Below are positions 18,081-26,300 of a DNA stretch of 64,000 bases, piece after piece. The translations under genes and the position numbers were made by a program. The notes beneath the pieces are model-generated. The model worked only from the letters and a program-made list of their open reading frames with translations. It was not told the origin of the DNA and made no database searches. Origin of the DNA: Nitrospira sp. (lineage in GTDB: Bacteria > Nitrospirota > Nitrospiria > Nitrospirales > Nitrospiraceae); NCBI GenBank assembly GCA_024760525.1, contig CP060499.1, positions 868,001-932,000 on the forward strand, in the 5' to 3' direction. Every line of letters begins with the position of its first letter. The first letter of the stretch is position 1.

Positions 18081-18866
18081 ATGTTGCGGTTTGAGGTTCT
18101 GACATTGTTTCCGGGGATGTTCGCACCGGTCTTGGCCCACAGTATGCTCAAGCGGGGCCAAGACAAGGGGCTGCTCAATGTGAAGGTGCATAATTTGCGG
18201 GACTTCACGACGGATCGTCACAAGATAGTCGATGATATGCCGTATGGAGGTGGGGCCGGCATGGTCATGAAAGCCGAGCCGATTCTTCTGGCGGTTGAGG
18301 CGGTCCGGAGCGACGCGCAATCGAGCGGAGAGGACATTCGGCTGCTGTTTCCGACTCCCCATGGCCGCCCTCTTACACAGGACTATGCGCAGCAGTTGGC
18401 CGGGGAGTCTCGCCGAATTGTCATTCTGTGCGGGCACTATGAGGGAGTGGATGAGCGTGTACGCCTGGCGTTGGCTCCTGAGGAAGTTTCGCTCGGAGAT
18501 TATGTGTTGACGGGAGGTGAATTGCCGGCCCTCGTGTTGATCGATGCGGCGGCACGGCTCGTTCCCGGTGTGTTAGGTGACCCCAGTTCCGTGCTGGAGG
18601 AATCGTTTTCTGATTCGCTGTTGGAGTATCCGCACTACACGAGACCGGCAGAGGTCGGTGGAGTCGGTGTGCCCGACGTGTTGCTGTCGGGCCATCATGA
18701 GGCCATTCGGGTGTGGCGCCGCAAAGAGGCGTTACGCAGCACGTATCTCCGCCGTCCCGATCTGCTCAAGGATCGGACGTTTACGAGTGAAGATCGACAG
18801 TTGTTGGATGAATTGATGAACGAAGGGCTATTGACGGCCCCGGTATTACGTCGGGAGGAGGGGTAA
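18081..18866 (+). CDS. trmD: tRNA (guanine-N1)-methyltransferase TrmD
   Basis: SPOUT-class enzyme that methylates G37 of tRNAs to prevent +1 frameshifting. The conserved starts FEVLTLFPGMF, PYGGGAGMVMK, LCGHYEGVDERV and DYVLTGGELPALVLIDA (trefoil knot SAM site) are intact. ATG 18081 is preferred over the in-frame GTG at 18072 that overlaps rimM. About 261 residues, slightly longer than the E. coli enzyme at the C-terminus. Confidence 0.96.
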   Translation: MLRFEVLTLFPGMFAPVLAHSMLKRGQDKGLLNVKVHNLRDFTTDRHKIVDDMPYGGGAGMVMKAEPILLAVEAVRSDAQSSGEDIRLLFPTPHGRPLTQDYAQQLAGESRRIVILCGHYEGVDERVRLALAPEEVSLGDYVLTGGELPALVLIDAAARLVPGVLGDPSSVLEESFSDSLLEYPHYTRPAEVGGVGVPDVLLSGHHEAIRVWRRKEALRSTYLRRPDLLKDRTFTSEDRQLLDELMNEGLLTAPVLRREEG

Positions 18867-18870
18867 GGAC

Positions 18871-19278
18871 ATGAATCAGTTGGAGCGCATTCAGCGGTCG
18901 TTGACGAAGAAATCGGCGCCGAACTTTGAGATCGGGGATACCGTCAGGGTCCACGTCAAGGTTGTGGAAGGCGAAAAAGAGCGGATCCAGGTGTATGAAG
19001 GGACTGTGATTGCCCGCAAGGGGAGCCTGAATACGGAAACATTCACGGTCCGAAAGATTTCGTACGGGGTGGGGGTCGAGCGGATTTTCCCGGTGCACTC
19101 CCCGATCGTCTCCAAGGTAGATGTGGTTCGGCAGGGACGGGTTCGACGCGCGAAACTGTATTATTTGCGCGGCAAGAAGGGGCGGTTCGCAAAGGTCGAG
19201 GAGCGCGAGTTTGTCGGAGAGAGCAAACCGTCCGCACAGCCGCCCGCGGCTGCTGAAGAAGAAACCGTTACGGCCTAG
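18871..19278 (+). CDS. rplS: 50S ribosomal protein L19
   Basis: 135 residues. PNFEIGDTVRVHVKV, IQVYEGTVIARKG and GVGVERIFPVHSP are classical L19 segments; a 20-residue Ala/Pro/Glu-rich tail extends beyond the usual end. GGGAGGAGGGG lies six or more bases before the ATG. It follows trmD by four bases, consistent with a single transcript. Confidence 0.96.
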   Translation: MNQLERIQRSLTKKSAPNFEIGDTVRVHVKVVEGEKERIQVYEGTVIARKGSLNTETFTVRKISYGVGVERIFPVHSPIVSKVDVVRQGRVRRAKLYYLRGKKGRFAKVEEREFVGESKPSAQPPAAAEEETVTA

Positions 19279-19345
19279 ATCACTTCTTTGAACCTGTTCC
19301 ATCACGGCTGGCCGATCGTGTGACTCGCCGGCGAGGGGACGTCTG

Positions 19346-20002
19346 ATGGGACCCACTGAAGAATTCGAGCGGGTGGCCAGACTATGTGGGTATCGACGCG
19401 TTGCCGGTATTGATGAAGCAGGACGTGGCCCTCTTGCCGGGCCGGTGATTGCGGCCGCTGTCATCTTACGGCCCCGGTGTCGACTCTCAGGGATCGACGA
19501 TTCGAAACAACTGTCCGAAGGGGAGCGAGAGCGGTTGTATGCGGTGATTCATGAGCAGGCCGTGGGGATGGGAATCGGTTCGGCGGATGTCGCTGAAATC
19601 GATCAGCTCAATATCCTCGGGGCCACTCGTCTGGCGATGCGTCGAGCCATCGATCAATTGGTCCCTTCCCCTGATTATTTGCTCATTGATGCCGTTGTCC
19701 TTCCTGAAGTCAGAGTCCCCGCGCGGCCGATCATCAAGGGAGACTCCCTATCCATATCGATTGCCGCTGCTTCCATCATCGCCAAAGTGACGCGGGATCG
19801 CCTCATGGCGAGGTACCATGACATGTTCCCCGAATATGGCTTTCTCTCGCATAAGGGGTATGGTACCCCGGAACATCTTGAACGACTCCTGCGCCATGGC
19901 CCCTGCTCCATTCATCGTCGAACATTCGCGCCGGTGCAAGAAGCGATGATCGCTGCGAAGATGGAGTATGCTCAACCGTCGAGCCCTCCATTGTTCGAAT
20001 AG
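19346..20002 (+). CDS. rnhB: Ribonuclease HII
   Basis: 218-residue enzyme that removes ribonucleotides from DNA. The catalytic block VAGIDEAGRGPLAGPV, with Asp and Glu, is at residues 16-31; later LLIDAVVLP and GDSLSISIAAASIIAKVTRDR carry the remaining acidic and basic residues. GAGGGG precedes the ATG at a good distance. It overlaps nothing but is followed after eight bases by yraN, its usual neighbour. Confidence 0.95.
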   Translation: MGPTEEFERVARLCGYRRVAGIDEAGRGPLAGPVIAAAVILRPRCRLSGIDDSKQLSEGERERLYAVIHEQAVGMGIGSADVAEIDQLNILGATRLAMRRAIDQLVPSPDYLLIDAVVLPEVRVPARPIIKGDSLSISIAAASIIAKVTRDRLMARYHDMFPEYGFLSHKGYGTPEHLERLLRHGPCSIHRRTFAPVQEAMIAAKMEYAQPSSPPLFE

Positions 20003-20009
20003 TTCGCGC

Positions 20010-20390
20010 ATGGCCACTCCGGACCCGCGGCATCAGTTCGGCCAAGCCAGCGAAGCGCGGGCCGAACAGTTCTTGCTTGCCAAAGGCTATCGCATTCTCG
20101 ACCGCAACGTGCGGACGCCGATCGGAGAATTGGATCTCGTGGCGGAAGACCATGGTGTCGTGGTATTCGTTGAAGTCAAGGCCAGGACCACCCAGGCGTT
20201 CGGCGGCGCACTGCTGGCCGTGAATCATCGTAAACGGGCGAAGCTGGCGAAACTGGCTGCACAGTATTTGGCGCAACGGCATTGGTCCGAGAAAGCCTGT
20301 CGATTTGATATCGTGTTGGTCCAAGGGCAACCTCCGACCCATGGCCGGATCGAACATCTTCAGAACGCGTTTGACGCCGCCGAACACTGA
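20010..20390 (+). CDS. YraN/UPF0102 family endonuclease-like protein
   Basis: 126 residues. The PD-(D/E)xK nuclease-like core is visible: GYRILDRNVRTPIGELDLVAEDHGVVVFVEVKAR, where ELD and EVK supply the putative active site. Function is not established. ATG 20010 is used, because the longer in-frame extension would overlap rnhB. It sits in the usual rnhB-yraN order. Confidence 0.88.
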   Translation: MATPDPRHQFGQASEARAEQFLLAKGYRILDRNVRTPIGELDLVAEDHGVVVFVEVKARTTQAFGGALLAVNHRKRAKLAKLAAQYLAQRHWSEKACRFDIVLVQGQPPTHGRIEHLQNAFDAAEH

Positions 20391-20419
20391 CGGTTCCAGC
20401 CCTGCTCAAAGGGGTCTTC

Positions 20420-21109
20420 GTGGACGCGATCATTCAGCTGATCCATGTGTCGAAATGGTATGACCGGAGAGCCGCGCTGTCCGATGTCACGCTCGAGGTC
20501 GAAAAAGGAGAGTTCGTTCTTCTTATGGGGCCGAGCGGGGCCGGTAAGTCCACCTTGCTGCGGATGCTGATCGGCGAGGAACAGCCTGATGAAGGGCAGA
20601 TTTTCGTGCACGGCAGAAATGTCACCAAGCTCAAACAGTCGGAGATCCCGTATCTCCGGCGGAAGGTCGGATCAGTCTTCCAAGACTTCCGTCTGCTGCC
20701 CAAAAAATCCGTGTTCGACAATGTCGCGCTTCCGTTGGTCGTCCAAGGCGCGTCCGAGAAAGATATTCGTCGTAAAGTCACGGAGGCGTTGCGTGCCGTG
20801 GGTGTCGAGCATAAGAAAGATCAGCCGCCGAACAGTCTCTCGGCAGGGGAGCGACAGCGGGCATGTATCGCCAGAGCGATCGTCAATGGGCCGGTGGTGC
20901 TTCTCGCCGATGAACCGACAGGCAGCCTCGACCCGGAGCGCACGGGGGAAATCATAGAATTGTTCAAATTGATCAGTGCCCGCGGCACCACCGTGATCGT
21001 GGCCACCCACGACCCACAGGTCATGCGCCAGATCAACGGGCGGGTGATCACCCTGGCGCAAGGAGTGGTGATACCGGAACGCCGGGCGACCGTAGGGGTT
21101 GGAGTATGA
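20420..21109 (+). CDS. ftsE: Cell division ATP-binding protein FtsE
   Basis: 229-residue ABC ATPase that with FtsX couples divisome constriction to activation of peptidoglycan hydrolases. Walker A GPSGAGKST (about residue 37), Q-loop VFQDFRLLPKKSVFDNVALPL (typical of FtsE), signature LSAGERQRACIARA and LLADEPTGSLD. The GTG start has AAAGGGG five bases upstream. The last four bases overlap ftsX. Confidence 0.96.
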   Translation: MDAIIQLIHVSKWYDRRAALSDVTLEVEKGEFVLLMGPSGAGKSTLLRMLIGEEQPDEGQIFVHGRNVTKLKQSEIPYLRRKVGSVFQDFRLLPKKSVFDNVALPLVVQGASEKDIRRKVTEALRAVGVEHKKDQPPNSLSAGERQRACIARAIVNGPVVLLADEPTGSLDPERTGEIIELFKLISARGTTVIVATHDPQVMRQINGRVITLAQGVVIPERRATVGVGV

Positions 21110-22005
21110 GACGATTGTTTTACCTCGTCCGCGAAGCGTGGGCCAACATGCGGACCAACCGCACCACCACGATCGTCGCCATCTTAACCACGGCCTTCAC
21201 CTTAGCCTGTGTCGGCATTTTTCTGTTGCTCTACGTGAATCTGAGGAGTGCGGCCGGATGGCTTCAAGAAGATGTCAAGATCATGGTCTATGTGGAGGAA
21301 CGGCTGTCCCGCGAGGGGATGCAGGAATTGGAACGAACACTCAAATCCGATCGTATGGTGGCGGGGGTGCTCTTTGTATCGAAGGAACAAGCGCTGGGAG
21401 AATTTCGCGCGCAATTTCCCGCGGATTCTCATTTGCTCGAGGGGCTCGGCGAGAATCCTCTCCCGGCTTCGTTCGTGGTGACGCTGGCGCCGAATTTTCG
21501 CTCTCCCGATGCGATGAAAGGCTGGGTCGAACGAGTTCAAACGATGGAAGGGGTCGCCAAGGTCGACTATAATCAAGAATGGATCAATGTGTTGGCCGAA
21601 CTCATCGGCTACATCGAACTGGTGGCGATCGGTGTGGGGGTCCTGCTCTCCGCAGCGGCCGTGACGATCATCGGGAATACCATCAGGCTTGCACTGTTTG
21701 CCAGACGAGAGGAGATCGAGATCCTCCGCTCCATCGGGGCGACACGCACATTCATCCGCATTCCGTATTTCCTCGAGGGCGCCGTGCTCGGCGCCTGCGG
21801 CAGCGCGCTCTCGCTCGGAATTCTCAAGCTTGGGTTCGAACTGTTTCTGCAGCAGATTCAATCGGCCGGTCGTTTCAGCGGGATGGAAAGTCTGGTCTCC
21901 TTCTTCCCGCTCTCCATCTGTATGGCGCTTGTTGTGGCCGGGATGGGGCTGGGCTTTGCGGGAAGCGTGGTGTCTCTCCTGCGCGTTGGAGAGGGGCGCG
22001 CATGA
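21106..22005 (+). CDS. ftsX: Cell division protein FtsX
   Basis: 299-residue membrane partner of FtsE with a first transmembrane helix at about residues 20-45, a periplasmic loop with the DVKIMVYVEERLS...KEQALGEFR pattern of FtsX, and three C-terminal helices (FtsX/MacB domain). Overlap of ATGA type with the downstream envC-like gene fits a three-part FtsE-FtsX-EnvC module in which the periplasmic loop recruits EnvC. Confidence 0.95.
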   Translation: MRRLFYLVREAWANMRTNRTTTIVAILTTAFTLACVGIFLLLYVNLRSAAGWLQEDVKIMVYVEERLSREGMQELERTLKSDRMVAGVLFVSKEQALGEFRAQFPADSHLLEGLGENPLPASFVVTLAPNFRSPDAMKGWVERVQTMEGVAKVDYNQEWINVLAELIGYIELVAIGVGVLLSAAAVTIIGNTIRLALFARREEIEILRSIGATRTFIRIPYFLEGAVLGACGSALSLGILKLGFELFLQQIQSAGRFSGMESLVSFFPLSICMALVVAGMGLGFAGSVVSLLRVGEGRA

Positions 22006-23186
22006 AAATTCTTCTCTCCGGTCTTGTGTGTTGCGTCGTGCTTGGCGGAGGGTGGGCAGCTGTTGTCGATGCGGCCGGTGATCCGATTGCCGAAAAAATC
22101 GAGCGAGAGCGAAAGACCCTTGAAGCGCTGAAGGACAAGATCGAAGAGAAACGGAAACGGGCCGAGGAGGTGGGGAAAAAACGGGAATCGGTCCTTCAAG
22201 GTATCCAATCCCTCGATGAACGCCTGGTCCATCATCGACAAGATCACCATGACATTAAAAAGAAACTTCGGCAGAAGGATCGGGAAATCGAGGAGATTAC
22301 AGAACAGCTGGCAGTGATGCGGACCGGCATCCAATCGCGGCGTGAAGCCATTCTCGCACGGCTCCGTGTGCAGTATATGGAAGGGCGGTTCGGCTATATC
22401 AAGGCGCTCCTGACGGCGGATACATACGGCGACCTTCAGCGCCGGGGGCAATATCTCACCACCGTCTCACAAAAGGACTACGAATTACTCGAGACGTTCC
22501 GAACCGATATGGCACGGATGGAGCAGGCCGAACGCCAGCGTGTCGAGGCCAGAGCCGGAATGGTGGCCTTTAAGCAAAACGTCGAAAAGAAGCTTGCCGA
22601 TATTCGTGTCACTCAGAAAGAGAAAAAAGTGTATCTCGCGAAGATCACACACGAAAAGGATTCCTACGATCGTGCCGTCGAAGAACTGGAGCGGTCCGCC
22701 TCACGCGTCGACAGCCTGCTGCATGAATTGGAGGCGCGCCGGCGTGCCATGGCGATGCGTCCTCCGACAGCGTCACCGCTGCCGCGTGGAACCAGAGGCG
22801 CGCTGCCTTGGCCGGCCGAGGGGAAAGTCGTGTCCTACTTCGGACGCCAGAAGCACCCGACGTTCAACACGTATGTTCAGCGTAAAGGCATTGAAATTCG
22901 AACCACGGAGGGAAGCTCAATTCATGCCGTCATGCCCGGGAGCGTCGTCTATGCGGACTGGTTGAAAGGCTATGGACTCGTTATAATCTTGGATCATGCC
23001 AACGGATTTTTCTCCCTGTATGCCCATGCCTCCAAGATTCTGGCCAGAGTCGGCGAACAAGTTGCCGAAGGCCAGTCGATCGGAGAGACGGGAGATACGG
23101 GCATGATCGGAGAAAATACATTATACTTTGAGTTGCGTGAAGGGGCTGAACCCGTCGACCCGCTCCACTGGTTGGTGAAGCGATAA
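22002..23186 (+). CDS. envC: EnvC-like murein hydrolase activator (degenerate LytM)
   Basis: 394 residues with a signal peptide (LLSGLVCCVVLGGGWAAVVDA), a long coiled coil at about residues 28-250 and a C-terminal LytM/M23 domain. The zinc-binding residues of active LytM enzymes are replaced: the HxGxD site reads RKGIEI and the final HxH site reads LYFELRE. In E. coli EnvC such loss marks an amidase activator rather than a hydrolase. Position directly after ftsEX, with an ATGA overlap, supports that role. No amidase gene is nearby. Confidence 0.88.
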   Translation: MKILLSGLVCCVVLGGGWAAVVDAAGDPIAEKIERERKTLEALKDKIEEKRKRAEEVGKKRESVLQGIQSLDERLVHHRQDHHDIKKKLRQKDREIEEITEQLAVMRTGIQSRREAILARLRVQYMEGRFGYIKALLTADTYGDLQRRGQYLTTVSQKDYELLETFRTDMARMEQAERQRVEARAGMVAFKQNVEKKLADIRVTQKEKKVYLAKITHEKDSYDRAVEELERSASRVDSLLHELEARRRAMAMRPPTASPLPRGTRGALPWPAEGKVVSYFGRQKHPTFNTYVQRKGIEIRTTEGSSIHAVMPGSVVYADWLKGYGLVIILDHANGFFSLYAHASKILARVGEQVAEGQSIGETGDTGMIGENTLYFELREGAEPVDPLHWLVKR

Positions 23187-23249
23187 GGCCGGTCTCGACA
23201 GCGTCTTCGAATTGGTGATCTGACAACGCAGGAAAGAAGGGATGGAAAG

Positions 23250-24611
23250 ATGATGGAACAGCAGCCACGGCGGAAGTCTTGGGTGGTCGGACCGATGATT
23301 GCACTGGCTCTGCTCTGTGGAGTCGTCATCGGGAAAGGCTGGGAGCGGACCGGCCACGCCAGCGAAACGTATGAAGAGCTCAAGACGTTCTCCGAGGTGT
23401 TGAACCAAGTTCAGAAACATTATGTCGATGAGACGAAGCCGAAAGATCTCATTCAAGGGGCCATCCGCGGCATGCTGTCGACGCTCGATCCGCACTCAGC
23501 CTACATGACTCCGGAGATGTACAAGGAGATGCAGGTTGAAACCAGAGGGGAGTTCGGGGGAGTCGGCATTCAGATCGGCGTGAAGGATAACCGTCTGGCC
23601 GTGATTGCCCCGATAGAAGGCACGCCCGCCCATCGCGCGGGGATTAAGGCCGGCGATTTCATCATTAAAGTCAATGAGGATCCGACGAAGGATCTGACCT
23701 TGATGGATGCCGTCCAGAAGATGCGGGGGCCGAAAGGCAGCAAGGTCAGCTTGACCATACAACGGGACGGCACACCTGATCCAATGGTGTTCACCCTTGT
23801 CCGGGACACGATAAAAATTGAAAGCGTCAAATCGAAGGTGATCGACAATCTTGGATATGTCCGGCTCACTCAATTTCAAGAAGCCACCGGAAGGGATCTC
23901 TCCAAAGCGATCAAACAGTTCCGAGAACAGAAAGTGCAGGGGACTATTCTCGATCTACGAAACAACCCGGGCGGATTGTTGACTGCCGCGGTCGATGTGT
24001 CCGAGCAATTTCTTCCCAGCGGAAAGCTGGTTGTATATACCAAGAGCCGAGAGGGGAAAAAGGACGAGTGGTTCGCAAAGGCGAAAGATCAGATGGAAGA
24101 TCTTCCGGTGATCGTCCTCGTCAACGAAGGTTCGGCAAGCGCCTCGGAAATTGTTGCCGGAGCATTGCAAGATTGGGGACGGGCCGTCGTGGTCGGAACC
24201 ACCTCATTTGGCAAGGGATCCGTGCAGACGATTCTGGCCCTAGGAGATGGTTCAGGCCTTCGTCTCACCACGGCGAAGTACTATACGCCGAAGGGTCGGT
24301 CGATCCAGTCGACCGGTATTACCCCTGATATTGTGGTGAAGTTGCCGACTCCATCGGTCGCCAAAGCGTCTGACGGGAAATCTGCCGACAAGGAGTCGGA
24401 GGGGAAGGCGGTCAAACCTCCGGTCGGCAAGGATGTCACACCACCGATTGGAAAGTCTCCGGATGAGACCGGTCCGAAGAATGGCACCGTTCCGCAATCG
24501 GCACCAGCCGAAGGGGGAGGAGAGCTTTCGCTTGAACAGGATGCCCAGCTTCAGAAGGCTGTGGAACTGCTCAAGAGCTGGAAGATTTTCAAGGAACTTA
24601 AAACTTCCTAA
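23250..24611 (+). CDS. Carboxy-terminal processing protease (S41)
   Basis: 453-residue periplasmic serine protease of the CtpA type with an N-terminal signal anchor (MIALALLCGVVIGKG), a PDZ domain at about residues 95-170 (GVGIQIGVKDNRLAVIAPIEGTPAHRAGIKAGD), the serine motif NEGSASASEIVAGAL and the catalytic lysine in FGKGSVQT. A low-complexity, Lys/Pro-rich linker near residues 370-425 precedes a final helix. It follows envC, a neighbour often found with CtpA. Two adjacent ATG codons are possible starts. Confidence 0.93.
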   Translation: MMEQQPRRKSWVVGPMIALALLCGVVIGKGWERTGHASETYEELKTFSEVLNQVQKHYVDETKPKDLIQGAIRGMLSTLDPHSAYMTPEMYKEMQVETRGEFGGVGIQIGVKDNRLAVIAPIEGTPAHRAGIKAGDFIIKVNEDPTKDLTLMDAVQKMRGPKGSKVSLTIQRDGTPDPMVFTLVRDTIKIESVKSKVIDNLGYVRLTQFQEATGRDLSKAIKQFREQKVQGTILDLRNNPGGLLTAAVDVSEQFLPSGKLVVYTKSREGKKDEWFAKAKDQMEDLPVIVLVNEGSASASEIVAGALQDWGRAVVVGTTSFGKGSVQTILALGDGSGLRLTTAKYYTPKGRSIQSTGITPDIVVKLPTPSVAKASDGKSADKESEGKAVKPPVGKDVTPPIGKSPDETGPKNGTVPQSAPAEGGGELSLEQDAQLQKAVELLKSWKIFKELKTS

Positions 24612-25078
24612 GGTTCAGGATGGTGAATCCGTTGCCGGACGGCCTGCAGCAATTGCTCCTCCGATCCTGAAAAGCTCGGCAGAGTTCGAAGCAGATGGGA
24701 TCGGATGAGCTGATCGAGATCCGGAAGCGTCCGTATGCCGAGGCGGAAGTACAAATAGGCAACGAGCGGTTCAGAGAGCCCTGGAAGGGTCGCCCAGTTC
24801 TTGACCTCTCTTGGAAGAGGCGTCTTCAGCTCTTCGTAGGCTCGGATGGTCCCCGTCTCGAGGAACTCGTCGATTTTTTTGGCCAGATCCGTTCCGATCC
24901 CATCAATCTCCTCAAGCCCCTGGCGAGCAGCCACCAGTGCCACATCTTCCTCGATGGCAAGCAGCGCATCCGCAGCTCGTCGATAGGCCCGCACTCGAAA
25001 CGGATTGGCACGTTGAGAGGAAAGGAGATCAGCCATTGATCGGAAGAGAGCGGCTAGTTGCTGATTCTTCTCCTGCAT
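24608..25078 (-). CDS. Helix-hairpin-helix DNA-binding protein, PolX N-terminal-like
   Basis: 156 residues. The sequence resembles the 8-kDa lyase-type and HhH region of DNA polymerase X: ANPFRVRAYRRAADALLAIEEDV followed by GLEEIDGIGTDLAKKIDEFLETG and a second helix-hairpin-helix-like part (LPGLSEPLVAYLYFRLGIRTLPDLDQLI). No polymerase or PHP domain follows, so this is a stand-alone DNA-binding module, perhaps a repair accessory factor. Its stop codon overlaps that of ctpA on the other strand. No ribosome site precedes the ATG. Confidence 0.75.
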   Translation of the reverse strand: MQEKNQQLAALFRSMADLLSSQRANPFRVRAYRRAADALLAIEEDVALVAARQGLEEIDGIGTDLAKKIDEFLETGTIRAYEELKTPLPREVKNWATLPGLSEPLVAYLYFRLGIRTLPDLDQLIRSHLLRTLPSFSGSEEQLLQAVRQRIHHPEP

Positions 25079-25138
25079 GGGTAGAACCGTATTGGCCTAT
25101 TGTGCGGTTTTTCAGGCCTTTCAGGCAAGGGCACTTTG

Positions 25139-25168
25139 TTGACAAGGCGAATTCCGGTCCCCTAGGAT
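25139..25168 (+). promoter_or_regulatory. Candidate promoter overlapping the thiS start
   Basis: A perfect TTGACA (25139-25144) is followed after 18 bases by TAGGAT (25163-25168). The -10 hexamer includes the first two bases of the annotated thiS ATG, so if the promoter is used the real start codon is further downstream, for example the GTG at 25176. No TPP riboswitch is seen. Confidence 0.3.
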
Positions 25169-25406
25169 GACGGGTGTGCAGGATACAATCCAGATCCACG
25201 TCAACGGTGAAGCAAAGGTTTGGCGTCGTGGCGCATCGGTTGCTGATCTGTTGCAAGACCTCGAGATCAGGACGGAACGGGTGGCAGTCGAACTGAATCT
25301 CGAAATTCTTGATCGAGCGGCGTTTGGCCAGCGCCTGCTCAAGGATGGGGACCGGGTCGAAATCCTCAGTTTTATCGGTGGGGGGGCCATGGGAAGCGAT
25401 GGATGA
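25167..25406 (+). CDS. thiS: Sulfur carrier protein ThiS
   Basis: 79 residues of the ubiquitin-like sulfur carrier that delivers sulfur to thiazole synthesis. IQIHVNGEAKVW, SVADLLQDLEI, VAVELNLEIL and DGDRVEILSFIGGG match ThiS. In the standard protein the final Gly-Gly is the last residue pair; here six further residues (AMGSDG) follow, so thiocarboxylation would need C-terminal trimming or a sequence error in the GGGGGGG run. Neither alternative frame stops directly after the glycines. The first seven residues may also not be translated (see the promoter). Confidence 0.85.
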   Translation: MTGVQDTIQIHVNGEAKVWRRGASVADLLQDLEIRTERVAVELNLEILDRAAFGQRLLKDGDRVEILSFIGGGAMGSDG

Positions 25407-25443
25407 ATGAGATGCTCCATGTATCTATCCGGGAGAGGGCAAG

Positions 25444-26217
25444 ATGACAAATGATCGACTGATCATTGCGGGGCGTGAGTTCAAGTCCCGGTTATGGGTC
25501 GGAACGGGAAAATACAAAGACTTTCTCGAAACACAAAAGGCCATCGAAGTGTCCGGCGCTGATGTCGTGACAGTCGCGGTTCGTCGGGTGAACATCACCG
25601 ATCGATCGAAAGAAAATCTGCTCGACTACATCGATCCAAAGAAATATACGATTTTGCCCAACACAGCCGGATGCTACACCGTGGAGGATGCCGTTCGATA
25701 TTCTCGCCTGGCGCGTGCGGCCGGCGTCTCCGATTTGGTGAAGCTGGAGGTGCTCGGCGACGAGCGGACTCTGTTCCCCGATACGGCCGGTTTGATCGAG
25801 GCAGCCAAGATTCTGATCAAAGAAGGATTCATCGTGCTTCCATACACGAATGATGATCCGATTGTCGCGAAGAAACTCGTGGATATCGGATGCCCCGCGG
25901 TCATGCCCTTGGCTGCGCCCATCGGATCCGGGCTGGGCATCCGGAACCCCTACAACCTGAAAATCATCATGGAAACCGTCAAGGTGCCGATCATCGTCGA
26001 TGCCGGGGTTGGAACCGCATCGGACGCAGCGTTGGCGATGGAGTACGGCGCCGATGCGGTGCTGATGAACACAGCGATCGCCGGCGCGCAGGATCCCATC
26101 GCCATGGCGGAAGCGATGAAGTATGCCGTGCATGCCGGTCGTCTCGCCTACAAGGCCGGCCGCATTCCCAGGAAGCTCTATGCCACGGCCAGTAGCCCGA
26201 TCGAAGGGATGCTCTAA
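25444..26217 (+). CDS. thiG: Thiazole synthase ThiG
   Basis: 257-residue TIM-barrel enzyme that condenses 1-deoxy-D-xylulose 5-phosphate, dehydroglycine and ThiS-borne sulfur to the thiazole phosphate. The start GREFKSRLWVGTGKYKDF, the ADVVTVAVRRVNI strand (including the Schiff-base region), LPNTAGCYTVEDAVRYSRLAR and the phosphate-binding PIIVDAGVGTASDAALAMEYGADAVLMNTAIA are all typical. GGGAGAGGG lies before the ATG. It sits between thiS and thiE. Confidence 0.97.
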   Translation: MTNDRLIIAGREFKSRLWVGTGKYKDFLETQKAIEVSGADVVTVAVRRVNITDRSKENLLDYIDPKKYTILPNTAGCYTVEDAVRYSRLARAAGVSDLVKLEVLGDERTLFPDTAGLIEAAKILIKEGFIVLPYTNDDPIVAKKLVDIGCPAVMPLAAPIGSGLGIRNPYNLKIIMETVKVPIIVDAGVGTASDAALAMEYGADAVLMNTAIAGAQDPIAMAEAMKYAVHAGRLAYKAGRIPRKLYATASSPIEGML

Positions 26218-26290
26218 CAGGATGCTGAGAAAGTCTGCCAGCAGCGTTCTCGCATCGCTCAGAGGCTTAACGTGCCGATCGGGACGTACT
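26218..26290 (+). repeat. Partial copy of the MITE-like intergenic repeat
   Basis: Directly after the thiG stop codon the sequence CAGGATGCTGAGAAAGTCTG and the following GTTCTCGCATCGCTCAGA align with the left half of the repeat at 4826. The inner stem is degenerate (ACGTGCC...GGGACGT), and no right-hand end is present before thiE. Confidence 0.55.
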
Positions 26291-26300
26291 TTCTTTGGAC

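Noticed and set aside
21579..22001. N-terminal extension of the EnvC-like protein
   Set aside because: The upstream in-frame part lies inside ftsX in another frame; the signal peptide begins at the ATG at 22002 that overlaps the ftsX stop.
26222..26236. CTGAGA word near thiE as a possible TPP riboswitch
   Set aside because: The word belongs to the dispersed repeat, lies between thiG and thiE, and the other conserved THI-box parts and stems are absent.
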